From: Bacteroidota bacterium
GTDB taxonomy: Bacteria; Bacteroidota; Bacteroidia; Chitinophagales; Chitinophagaceae
DNA length: 9,252 nucleotides
NCBI GenBank assembly: GCA_026391115.1
Contig: JAPLER010000126.1
Location: forward strand, 1 to 9,252
Direction of reading: 5' to 3'
Shown here piece after piece: positions 1 to 6,294 of this stretch. Numbering within the stretch: the first letter of the stretch is position 1; each line of letters begins with the position of its first letter. The translations under genes and the position numbers were made by a program. Under the pieces are notes generated by a model. The model had not been told where the DNA came from. It searched no databases and was given only the letters and a program-made list of their open reading frames with translations.

Positions 1-340
1 ACAAAACAATGAGTTTAAAGAAATGGATGAACTTGTTAAACAAGTTGATGTATTGATGATGCTTAGAATTCAACACGAAAGACACGAGTTTAAATCAACA
101 ATTACTACTCAAGAATACTTGCAACAATATGGACTTACAATAGAAAGAGAAAAAATGATGAAAGCTAATGCCATTATTATGCACCCAGCACCAGTGAATA
201 GGAATGTAGAAATAGATTCTTGTTTGGTAGAATGCCCACGGTCAAGAATTTTTAAGCAAATGGAAAATGGTGTTTATGCAAGAATGGCCATTATTAAAAA
301 TGCTTTAGAAAACAGAGGATATAATTTTATTACTACATAA
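1..340 (+). CDS. pyrB: Aspartate carbamoyltransferase, catalytic chain (C-terminal part, 5' end outside window)
   Basis: This is the last 112 codons of a gene that enters from the left edge; the reading frame is open from base 2, so the ATG at 23 is internal and not the start. The enzyme joins carbamoyl phosphate and L-aspartate to give N-carbamoyl-L-aspartate, the committed step of UMP synthesis, in the cytoplasm. Visible motifs are LRIQHER (62-82), matching the R-x-Q-x-E-R aspartate-binding segment, and HPAPVNR (182-202), the equivalent of HPLPR in the E. coli enzyme, followed by a conserved IFKQMENGVYARMA-like ending. The HPAPVNR form resembles the Bacillus subtilis type of PyrB. The stop is TAA at 338-340, 19 bp before pyrC, so the two are almost certainly co-transcribed. 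The N-terminal carbamoyl-phosphate domain, including its STRT motif, is not in the window. Confidence 0.95.
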   Translation, partial: QNNEFKEMDELVKQVDVLMMLRIQHERHEFKSTITTQEYLQQYGLTIEREKMMKANAIIMHPAPVNRNVEIDSCLVECPRSRIFKQMENGVYARMAIIKNALENRGYNFITT

Positions 341-359
341 ATCAACACTTAATTATAAA

Positions 360-1652
360 ATGAGTAAAATAGTAATTCTTAAGAACACAAAACTATTGAA
401 CGAGCAAGGCGAATTGTTTACAACTAATATAAAAATTGTAGATGGCATTATTGCTGCAATAGCTGAAAACATTGCTAGTGAAGGAGAAATAATTGATGCA
501 AAAGGGTTATTTGTAAGTGCAGGTTTTATTGATGTTCACGTACATTTAAGAGAGCCCGGTTTAGAGTATAAAGAAACCATACAGTCTGGTTCAATGGCAG
601 CAGCTAAAGGTGGTTTTACTACCATTTGCCCTATGCCCAATACTAAACCTGTTCCTGATAGAGCAGAACGTTTTGATGATTTACTAAACAGAATTAAAGC
701 ATCGGCTGTTGTAAATATTAAACCTTATGGTGCTATAACAGAAGACTCAAAAGGAGAAAAATTAAACGACTATAAATTGTTAAAAGATAAAGGTGCAGTA
801 GCTTTTAGTGATGATGGTGTAGGTGTGCAAGAAGCTGGTGTGATGTACAAAGCTATGCAAAAAATTGTTGAAGTTGATTTACCCATAGCTGCTCATTGCG
901 AAGACAATTCTTTAATTTTAGGAGGCTGCATACACGATGGCGATAAAGCCAAAGAATTGGGTTTAAAAGGTATTCCAAGTGTTTGCGAATCTGTACAAAT
1001 TGCAAGAGATATTTTATTAGCAGAAGCAACAGGTGCACACTATCACGTGTGTCACGTTTCAAGTAAAGAGTCTGTTCGTGTAATAGCTGATGCTAAAAAA
1101 GCTGGTATAAGAGTAACAGCTGAAGTATCGCCTCATCATTTAGTGCTAACAGAAGATGATATACCTAATGCAGATACTAATTATAAAATGAACCCACCAC
1201 TGCGTGCTAAAGCAGACCAACTAGCATTAATAAAAGCTTTGGAAGATGGAGTAATTGATTGTATTGCTACAGACCATGCTCCTCATACCGATCAGGAAAA
1301 AGCTAAAGGAATGTATGATTCGCCTTTTGGCATTGTTGGCTTTGAAACTGCTTTTCCTGTGTTATTCACCAAATTTGTTAAAACAAACAAATGGACACTT
1401 AAACAACTTACAGACTGGATGACTATAAAACCTGCAGAAATATTTAAACTAAATAGTATTGGTAAAATTAAAATTGGTTTTGCTGCAGACTTAACCATTA
1501 TTAATCTTAATGATGAAATAAAGGTTGATAAAAACACTTTTATTTCAAAGGGAAAGAACACACCATTTGATGGATGGGCTTGTTATGGTTGGCCTGTAAT
1601 GACTTTGGTGAATGGAAAAGTAGTGTATAAAAATCAACAATATTTTAACTGA
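360..1652 (+). CDS. pyrC: Dihydroorotase, class I (PyrC)
   Basis: A complete 430-residue amidohydrolase that reversibly cyclises N-carbamoyl-L-aspartate to L-dihydroorotate, third step of UMP synthesis. The metal-site residues of the class I family are all visible: the HxH pair H60/H62 in DVHVHLREPG, the aspartate of FSDDG (about 152), H179 in AAHCEDN, H232 in YHVCHVSS, and D305 in ATDHAPH. The numbering is nearly identical to that of the Aquifex aeolicus class I enzyme, and the length is typical (about 420-430). Class I enzymes have Asp rather than a carboxylated Lys as a metal-site ligand, and in some bacteria they associate with PyrB, the immediate upstream neighbour here. The start at 360 gives the standard N-terminal small beta domain. 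No Shine-Dalgarno sequence precedes it, only an AATTATAAA stretch, as is usual in Bacteroidota. No sign of damage; 45 bp separate it from carA. Confidence 0.97.
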   Translation: MSKIVILKNTKLLNEQGELFTTNIKIVDGIIAAIAENIASEGEIIDAKGLFVSAGFIDVHVHLREPGLEYKETIQSGSMAAAKGGFTTICPMPNTKPVPDRAERFDDLLNRIKASAVVNIKPYGAITEDSKGEKLNDYKLLKDKGAVAFSDDGVGVQEAGVMYKAMQKIVEVDLPIAAHCEDNSLILGGCIHDGDKAKELGLKGIPSVCESVQIARDILLAEATGAHYHVCHVSSKESVRVIADAKKAGIRVTAEVSPHHLVLTEDDIPNADTNYKMNPPLRAKADQLALIKALEDGVIDCIATDHAPHTDQEKAKGMYDSPFGIVGFETAFPVLFTKFVKTNKWTLKQLTDWMTIKPAEIFKLNSIGKIKIGFAADLTIINLNDEIKVDKNTFISKGKNTPFDGWACYGWPVMTLVNGKVVYKNQQYFN

Positions 1653-1697
1653 TAATCATTAAAATAAATAGTTTTTGTTTTAAAAATAATTTAATCA

Positions 1698-2294
1698 ATG
1701 AAAAAGAAATTGGTACTAGCAAGTGGAGAAGTTTTTTATGGAGAAGGATTTGGATATAATCAAGATATTGAAGGTGAAGTAGTTTTTAATACATGTATGA
1801 CAGGCTATCAAGAACTACTATCAGACCCTTCATATTGTGGTCAGATAGTTTGTATGACATACCCTCTTATTGGTAACTATGGTATTAATAGAGACGACTT
1901 TGAATCTATGGAGCCATCTATAAAAGGATTAATTGTAAAAGAGCTGGCAGACTTTCCTTCGAACTTCAGAAGTTTATTACCATTACACGATTTTTTTGTT
2001 AAAAGAAAGCTATCTGGGATATCAGGAATTGACACAAGAAAATTAACTAGAATCATCAGAAACTATGGTGTAATTAAAGGTAAAATTGTTGATGAAAACA
2101 TTGCAACAGCAACTGTAATTGAAGAGCTTAACAACAGCAATATAGTTACAAACCAAGTGCAGCAAGTTTCAACTAAAACGGCTTATGCAAGCCCTGGCAG
2201 AGGTTTTAAAGTGTTATTGGTTGATTATGGTTCAAAGCTTGGAATCATTAGAGAGTTATCCAGAAGAGATTGTGACATCACTGTTGTTTCATGA
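1698..2294 (+). CDS. carA: CarA 5' fragment: N-terminal CPSase domain plus first strands of glutaminase domain
   Basis: The upstream piece of the broken carA, 198 codons ending in the premature TGA. Residues 1-130 carry the small-subunit N-terminal domain: a short beta hairpin (LASGEVFYGEGFGY), then MTGYQELLSDPSY at about 34-46, TYPLIGNYGIN at 54-64 and SGIDTRKLTRIIR at 109-121, all family signatures. From about 170 the glutaminase fold starts (FKVLLVDYGSKLGIIRELSRRDCDITVV), then stops after one foreign Ser. The domain contacting CarB is therefore intact, but this product alone has no catalytic cysteine. The start at 1698 gives the standard family N-terminus; it follows pyrC by 45 AT-rich bases without a Shine-Dalgarno sequence. 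Confidence 0.75.
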   Translation: MKKKLVLASGEVFYGEGFGYNQDIEGEVVFNTCMTGYQELLSDPSYCGQIVCMTYPLIGNYGINRDDFESMEPSIKGLIVKELADFPSNFRSLLPLHDFFVKRKLSGISGIDTRKLTRIIRNYGVIKGKIVDENIATATVIEELNNSNIVTNQVQQVSTKTAYASPGRGFKVLLVDYGSKLGIIRELSRRDCDITVVS

Positions 2295-2754
2295 AATTTT
2301 ATTAATGAGTCCAGATGGAATAATGTTGTCTAATGGCCCTGGAGACCCACAAGATGTAGAAGGTGCTTCAGAAATGATTAATACTTTACTAGGTAAAGTT
2401 CCCATTTTTGGCATTTGCTTAGGACATCAATTAATTGGTTTAGCTTGTGGTGCAAAAACATATAAATTAAAATTTGGACATCGTGGAGGCAATCATCCTG
2501 TTTTAGATGTAAGAACAAACAAAGTGGCTATCACATCTCAAAATCACAGCTATGCTGTAGACCAAAATTCGTTATTAGATACCGATTTAGAAGAAACACA
2601 TATTGCTTTGAATGATAGAACCAATGAGGGTTTTAAACATAAAATACATCCTTGTTTTTCTGTTCAATATCATCCTGAAGCTAGTCCTGGGCCAGAAGAT
2701 GCAAATTATCTTTTTGATGAGTTTATTGCATTAATGGAAAAACATAAAAAATAA
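2290..2754 (+). CDS. carA: CarA 3' fragment: glutamine amidotransferase (class I) catalytic part, out of frame with the 5' fragment
   Basis: Homology to CarA resumes at the CAT codon at 2290 and continues for 154 codons. It contains SNGPGDPQDVEG (oxyanion-side loop), the nucleophile Cys in FGICLGHQ (2407-2430), the KFGHRGGNHPV segment, TSQNHSYAVD, and the HPEASPGPED motif with the catalytic His and Glu (2671 onward). The frame stays open upstream to an ATG at 2185, but codons before 2290 overlap the other frame and show no CarA similarity. The first plausible internal ATG of the fragment itself is 2305, reading MSPDG. No Shine-Dalgarno sequence is visible before either. The fragment lacks the first beta-alpha-beta unit of the amidotransferase fold, so independent activity is doubtful. 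Confidence 0.7.
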   Translation, partial: HEILLMSPDGIMLSNGPGDPQDVEGASEMINTLLGKVPIFGICLGHQLIGLACGAKTYKLKFGHRGGNHPVLDVRTNKVAITSQNHSYAVDQNSLLDTDLEETHIALNDRTNEGFKHKIHPCFSVQYHPEASPGPEDANYLFDEFIALMEKHKK

Positions 2755-2809
2755 AATTTACCCAAATAAATAGCTTAAAAAAAATACAATTAAGTAGCAT
2801 AAAATTAAA

Positions 2810-5800
2810 ATGAAACGCAACGACATAAAAACTATTTTAGTTATTGGAAGTGGTCCCATCATCATTGGTCAAGCAGCAGAATTTGATTATGCTGGCACAC
2901 AAGCTTGTTTAGCTTTAAAAGAAGAAGGATATAGTGTAATACTCATCAACTCTAATCCTGCTACCATTATGACTGATAAAGAAATTGCTGATAAAGTGTA
3001 CATTGAACCAATTTCACTTCCATTTGTTAGCCATATTATTAGAAAGGAAAAACCAGATGCTTTATTACCCACCTTAGGAGGACAAACTGGGTTGAATATG
3101 GCAGTTGAATTACAAAATTCAGGTATACTTGATGAGTATAATGTAGAAGTTTTAGGCACTAAACTTTCTGCCATTAATCAAGCTGAAGACAGAGATTTAT
3201 TCAGGTCTTTAATGAGAGAATTAAATGAACCTGTGCCAGATTCTGCAATTGTTCAAGATATTGAGGCAGCTATTGATTTTGCCAACGATATTGGTTATCC
3301 TGTAATTGTTAGACCAGCATTTACACTTGGAGGAACAGGTGGAGGAATTGCAAACACTGAAGAAGAGTTAAAAGACATTACAGCTAATGGATTAAAATAT
3401 AGCCCAGTTACACAATGTCTTATTGAAAAATCAATTGCTGGATTTAAGGAAATTGAATACGAAGTAATGCGTGATGCAAACGACAATGCCATTGTAGTTT
3501 GTAATATGGAAAACATTGATGCTGTAGGTATACACACAGGAGATTCAATTGTAGTAGCTCCATCTCAAACTTTGTCAGATAGAGAATATCAAATGTTGCG
3601 TAATGCTTCATTAAAAATAATTAGAGCATTAGGTATTGAAGGAGGTTGTAATGTACAATTAGCTTTAGACCCTAATTCCTTTAACTATTACATCATTGAA
3701 GTGAATCCAAGAGTGTCAAGGTCATCAGCATTAGCTAGTAAAGCCACTGGTTACCCTATCGCTAAACTGGCTGCTAAAATTGCTGTGGGTTTAACGCTTG
3801 ATGAAATGTTGAATCCAGTAACTGGAAAAACCTATGCTTGTTTTGAACCAGCATTAGATTATGTGGTAACAAAAATTCCTCGTTTTCCATTCGATAAATT
3901 TGTTAATGCCGATAGACGACTTTCTACACAAATGAAAGCAACTGGTGAGGTAATGGCAATAGGAAGAAATTTTGAAGAATCTTTAATGAAAGCCATTCGT
4001 TCTTTAGAAGTTGGCATTCAACATTTAGGTCTAAAAACTAAACAAGCCCAAGAGCTTACTGATACAGATATTGAAAGAAGAATAAAAATTTGTGATGATG
4101 AAAGATTATTCATTATTGGAGAAGCTTTACGTAGAGGTTATGATTGGGAAACCATAGCAGATTGGAGCAAGATTGATAAATTTTTTATATGGAAACTTAA
4201 AAAGCTGGTAGATTTTGAAAATACAATTGCTGCAAATATATTCGACAAAGAAATTTTATTACAAGCAAAAAAGCTTGGATTTTCAGATGTAAATATTGCT
4301 CACTTATGGCAAACAGATTATAGAAAAGTATTTGCTTTTAGAAAAGAGCAAGGTATAATGCCAGTATATAAAATGGTAGATACATGTGCAGCAGAATTTG
4401 AATCTGAAACCCCTTATTTCTATGGTACTTATGAGGTAGAAAATGAAAGTATTCCTTCAAATAAAGATAAAGTAATTGTGCTAGGGTCTGGACCTATAAG
4501 AATTGGACAAGGTATTGAATTTGATTATGCAACTGTTCATTCAGTTTGGGCTATAAAAGAAATGGGCTACGAAGCCATCATCATCAACAATAATCCAGAA
4601 ACAGTTTCTACAGATTTCTCTATCTCAGATAAATTATATTTTGAGCCATTGACAGAAGAAGATGTAATGAACATTATTGAGCTAGAAAAACCAATGGGGG
4701 TTATTGTTCAGTTTGGTGGACAAACAGCCATAAACCTAGCCGATAAGTTAGCTCATTATGGTGTTAAAATTTTAGGCACATCACTTGAAGATTTAGACAG
4801 GGCTGAAAACAGAAATAAGTTTGAGGCTGCATTACAAACTTTAGGTATTCCTCAACCAGTTGGTAAAACTTGTTTTACTAAAGAAGATGCTCTAGTAATA
4901 GCCAACAATATTGGTTATCCAGTGTTGGTTCGTCCAAGTTATGTATTGGGAGGCAGAGCAATGGAAATTGTTTATGATGATAGTGAATTGGAGTATTATA
5001 TGAATCATATTTTAATTGACAATGCAGAACATCCCATTTTAGTTGATAAATATTTAACAGGAAAAGAAGTTGAAGTTGATGCTATATCTGATGGAGAAAC
5101 TGTTGTTATTCCTGGTATAATGGAACATATAGAAAGAGCAGGAGTACACTCTGGAGATTCAATAGCTGTTTATCCATCACAACATATTTATCCAGAACAA
5201 AAACAAAAAATAATTGACTATACTCAACGATTAGCCAAGGGTTTGAATGTGGTTGGATTAATGAATATTCAATATGTTTTATTTAAAGGAGAAGTATATG
5301 TAATTGAGGTAAATCCACGTTCATCTAGAACAGTTCCTTTTCTTTCAAAAATTACAGATGTGCCAATGGCTAATTTGGCAACAAAAGTTATATTAGGAAA
5401 AAAGTTAAAAGACTTAGGTTACACCAATGGCTTGATACAAGAAAAGGAAGGAATATTTGTTAAAGTGCCTGTTTTTTCATTTAGCAAATTAACAAAAGTT
5501 GATGTTACTTTAGGACCAGAAATGAAATCAACAGGAGAAGTAATGGGTAAAGATGTTACCCTTGAAAAGGCTTTGTATAAAGGACTTATAGCTGCTGGCA
5601 GAAAAGTGCCATTGCATGGGACTGTTCTATTTACAATTGCCGATAAACACAAAACCGAAGCTGCTAAAATTGCTAAACGATTTTCGGATATTGGATTTAA
5701 AATTATAGCTACAAAAGGCACAGCAGGCTTTTTTGAAACACAAGGAATACAAACAGAAATAGTATATAAAATTTCTGAAGGAGAAGTTAACAATACCATA

Positions 5801-5995
5801 CTTGAAAAAATTCAAAAAGGAAAAGTTCATTATGTTGTGAACACTTTGGCACGAGGAGGTAAAATAGAGAAAGATGGCTTTCAAATTAGAAGAACAAGTG
5901 TAGAAAATGGTGTTCCCTGTTTCACATCTTTAGATACTGTAGAAGCAGTGCTTAAAGTAATTGAAAGTATGACGTTTAAAATGGAAGTAATGTAA
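2810..5995 (+). CDS. carB: Carbamoyl-phosphate synthase large subunit
   Basis: A complete 1061-residue synthetase subunit (E. coli 1073). Using two ATP it makes carbamoyl phosphate from bicarbonate and ammonia supplied by CarA, feeding PyrB and arginine synthesis. The two homologous halves are clear. Residues 1-400 form the carboxyphosphate half, with GSGPIIIGQAAEFDYAGTQA at 13-32, the ATP-grasp GGTGGG loop at 174-179 and EVNPRVSRSSAL at 297-308. Residues 400-550 form the oligomerisation domain. Residues 553-932 form the carbamoyl-phosphate half, with GSGPIRIGQGIEFDYA at 559-574, LGGRAM at 713-718 and EVNPRSSRT at 833-841. Residues from about 935 to the end are the MGS-like allosteric domain (ATKGTAG at 967-973, VVNTLARGG at 1009-1017), where UMP, IMP and ornithine act in the E. 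coli enzyme. No residue appears missing. It starts 55 bp after carA behind an A-rich leader (TAAAATTAAA) with no Shine-Dalgarno sequence. Confidence 0.98.
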   Translation: MKRNDIKTILVIGSGPIIIGQAAEFDYAGTQACLALKEEGYSVILINSNPATIMTDKEIADKVYIEPISLPFVSHIIRKEKPDALLPTLGGQTGLNMAVELQNSGILDEYNVEVLGTKLSAINQAEDRDLFRSLMRELNEPVPDSAIVQDIEAAIDFANDIGYPVIVRPAFTLGGTGGGIANTEEELKDITANGLKYSPVTQCLIEKSIAGFKEIEYEVMRDANDNAIVVCNMENIDAVGIHTGDSIVVAPSQTLSDREYQMLRNASLKIIRALGIEGGCNVQLALDPNSFNYYIIEVNPRVSRSSALASKATGYPIAKLAAKIAVGLTLDEMLNPVTGKTYACFEPALDYVVTKIPRFPFDKFVNADRRLSTQMKATGEVMAIGRNFEESLMKAIRSLEVGIQHLGLKTKQAQELTDTDIERRIKICDDERLFIIGEALRRGYDWETIADWSKIDKFFIWKLKKLVDFENTIAANIFDKEILLQAKKLGFSDVNIAHLWQTDYRKVFAFRKEQGIMPVYKMVDTCAAEFESETPYFYGTYEVENESIPSNKDKVIVLGSGPIRIGQGIEFDYATVHSVWAIKEMGYEAIIINNNPETVSTDFSISDKLYFEPLTEEDVMNIIELEKPMGVIVQFGGQTAINLADKLAHYGVKILGTSLEDLDRAENRNKFEAALQTLGIPQPVGKTCFTKEDALVIANNIGYPVLVRPSYVLGGRAMEIVYDDSELEYYMNHILIDNAEHPILVDKYLTGKEVEVDAISDGETVVIPGIMEHIERAGVHSGDSIAVYPSQHIYPEQKQKIIDYTQRLAKGLNVVGLMNIQYVLFKGEVYVIEVNPRSSRTVPFLSKITDVPMANLATKVILGKKLKDLGYTNGLIQEKEGIFVKVPVFSFSKLTKVDVTLGPEMKSTGEVMGKDVTLEKALYKGLIAAGRKVPLHGTVLFTIADKHKTEAAKIAKRFSDIGFKIIATKGTAGFFETQGIQTEIVYKISEGEVNNTILEKIQKGKVHYVVNTLARGGKIEKDGFQIRRTSVENGVPCFTSLDTVEAVLKVIESMTFKMEVM

Positions 5996-6277
5996 AAAGT
6001 GTAACAATAAATATAAGTTTTTGCTAAAGCACATTTCTAATTGCGAACGTACAGAAGCAATGGCAATTATTTCAGTATAAGACACCTATGTAATTCCTGT
6101 TTTACACTTTGTAATTTAAGTAGAGGTCTTGGTATAGGGTATTTACTGCATAAAGCCAGTTCGATTAGTTATTGAACTAGCTTTATGATTTTTAAGTAAT
6201 ATTATTTTTTAAAAAGCATTTGCATTAAACTTCATTTTCTTATGCAAATCTTTATCTTTACCTATCATTTTTTTATT
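5996..6277. other. Intergenic region between carB and the outer-membrane protein gene
   Basis: These 282 bases contain no credible gene on either strand. From 5996 to about 6148 I see only weak structure: a 7-bp inverted repeat (TAATTGC at 6038-6044 with GCAATTA at 6063-6069, loop 18 nt) and a 9-bp pair AAAGTGTAA (5996-6004) / TTACACTTT (6102-6110) about 100 nt apart. The terminator-like hairpin follows at 6149-6193, then the nested inverted repeats at 6203-6294. No tRNA or riboswitch core was recognised. The stretch must hold both the end of the pyr/car transcript and any promoter for the downstream gene. Confidence 0.85.
6149..6193 (+). terminator. Rho-independent terminator of the pyr/car operon
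   Basis: A long hairpin: CATAAAGC (6149-6156) pairs perfectly with GCTTTATG (6180-6187). After one C/A mismatch, AGTTC (6158-6162) pairs with GAACT (6174-6178), leaving an 11-nt loop (6163-6173). TTTTT follows at 6189-6193. The stem is A/T-rich at its base, so the fold is less stable than a GC-rich terminator, but 13 of 14 positions pair. It sits about 150 bp after the carB stop, and the T-run lies only on the downstream side, consistent with stopping plus-strand transcription out of carB. Confidence 0.75.
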
Positions 6278-6294
6278 ATGCTTTTTAAAAAATA
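6203..6294 (+). repeat. Nested inverted repeats spanning the start codon of the outer-membrane protein gene
   Basis: The outer arms 6203-6219 and 6278-6294 are a perfect 17-bp inverted repeat (left arm TATTTTTTAAAAAGCAT), separated by 58 nt. The right arm begins exactly at the ATG of the downstream gene. Inside is a second perfect 8-bp inverted repeat, ATTTGCAT (6218-6225) and ATGCAAAT (6242-6249), with a 16-nt spacer. The two can form at once except for the shared bases 6218-6219. Runs of A and T make part of the outer match easy to obtain by chance, but the GCAT/ATGC ends are not low complexity. The role is unknown: it could be a start-codon-masking mRNA hairpin, a pair of operator half-sites, or chance. 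Confidence 0.6.

Larger units (their letters stand above)
1698..2754 (+). pseudogene. carA: Carbamoyl-phosphate synthase small (glutaminase) subunit, frameshifted
   Basis: CarA hydrolyses glutamine and passes ammonia through a tunnel to CarB. The gene is in two frames: 1698-2294 codes for the N-terminal CPSase domain and the start of the glutaminase domain, ending at a TGA (2292-2294). The homologous sequence resumes one frame over at 2290 and runs to TAA at 2752-2754. Joined, the halves give about 351 residues against a usual 355-385. At the joint, ITVV is followed directly by HEILLMSPDG, whereas E. coli CarA has LTIV-PAQTSA-EDVLKMNPDG. Six residues (18 nt) are replaced by a single T, implying a net 17-nt deletion. 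Catalytic residues are all present downstream: Cys of GICLGHQ (codon 2416-2418) and HPE (2671-2679). It lies between intact pyrC and carB. It may be a real lesion, a strain polymorphism or an assembly error; from sequence alone I cannot tell, and as written no normal CarA can be made. Confidence 0.88.

Noticed and set aside
2283..2297. Programmed +1 ribosomal frameshift in carA
   Set aside because: There is no slippery codon with good re-pairing and no prfB-like CUU-UGA-C context. Any shift here would still leave out about six conserved residues, so a deletion explains the data better.
2185..2304. Independent start of a second gene at 2185 inside carA
   Set aside because: The codons between 2185 and 2290 are an out-of-frame reading of well-conserved CarA sequence and show no family similarity themselves.
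2887..5884. Minus-strand open frames opposite carB
   Set aside because: They mirror a highly conserved carB sequence and carry no recognisable domain or start context.
2810..5995. Large internal repeat within carB
   Set aside because: The two similar halves are the ancient duplicated synthetase units present in all CarB proteins, not a recent repeat.
6041..6175. Short 44-codon plus-strand frame (TTG start) in the intergenic region
   Set aside because: It has no ATG, an odd Cys/Ser/Arg-rich composition unlike the neighbours, and it ends inside the terminator hairpin.
6253..6260. Bacteroidota -7 promoter box (TATCTTTA, close to TAnnTTTG)
   Set aside because: The last base of the box does not match, and the nearest TTTG (6219-6222) is 30 nt away rather than the usual 17-23, so it is not supported enough to list.
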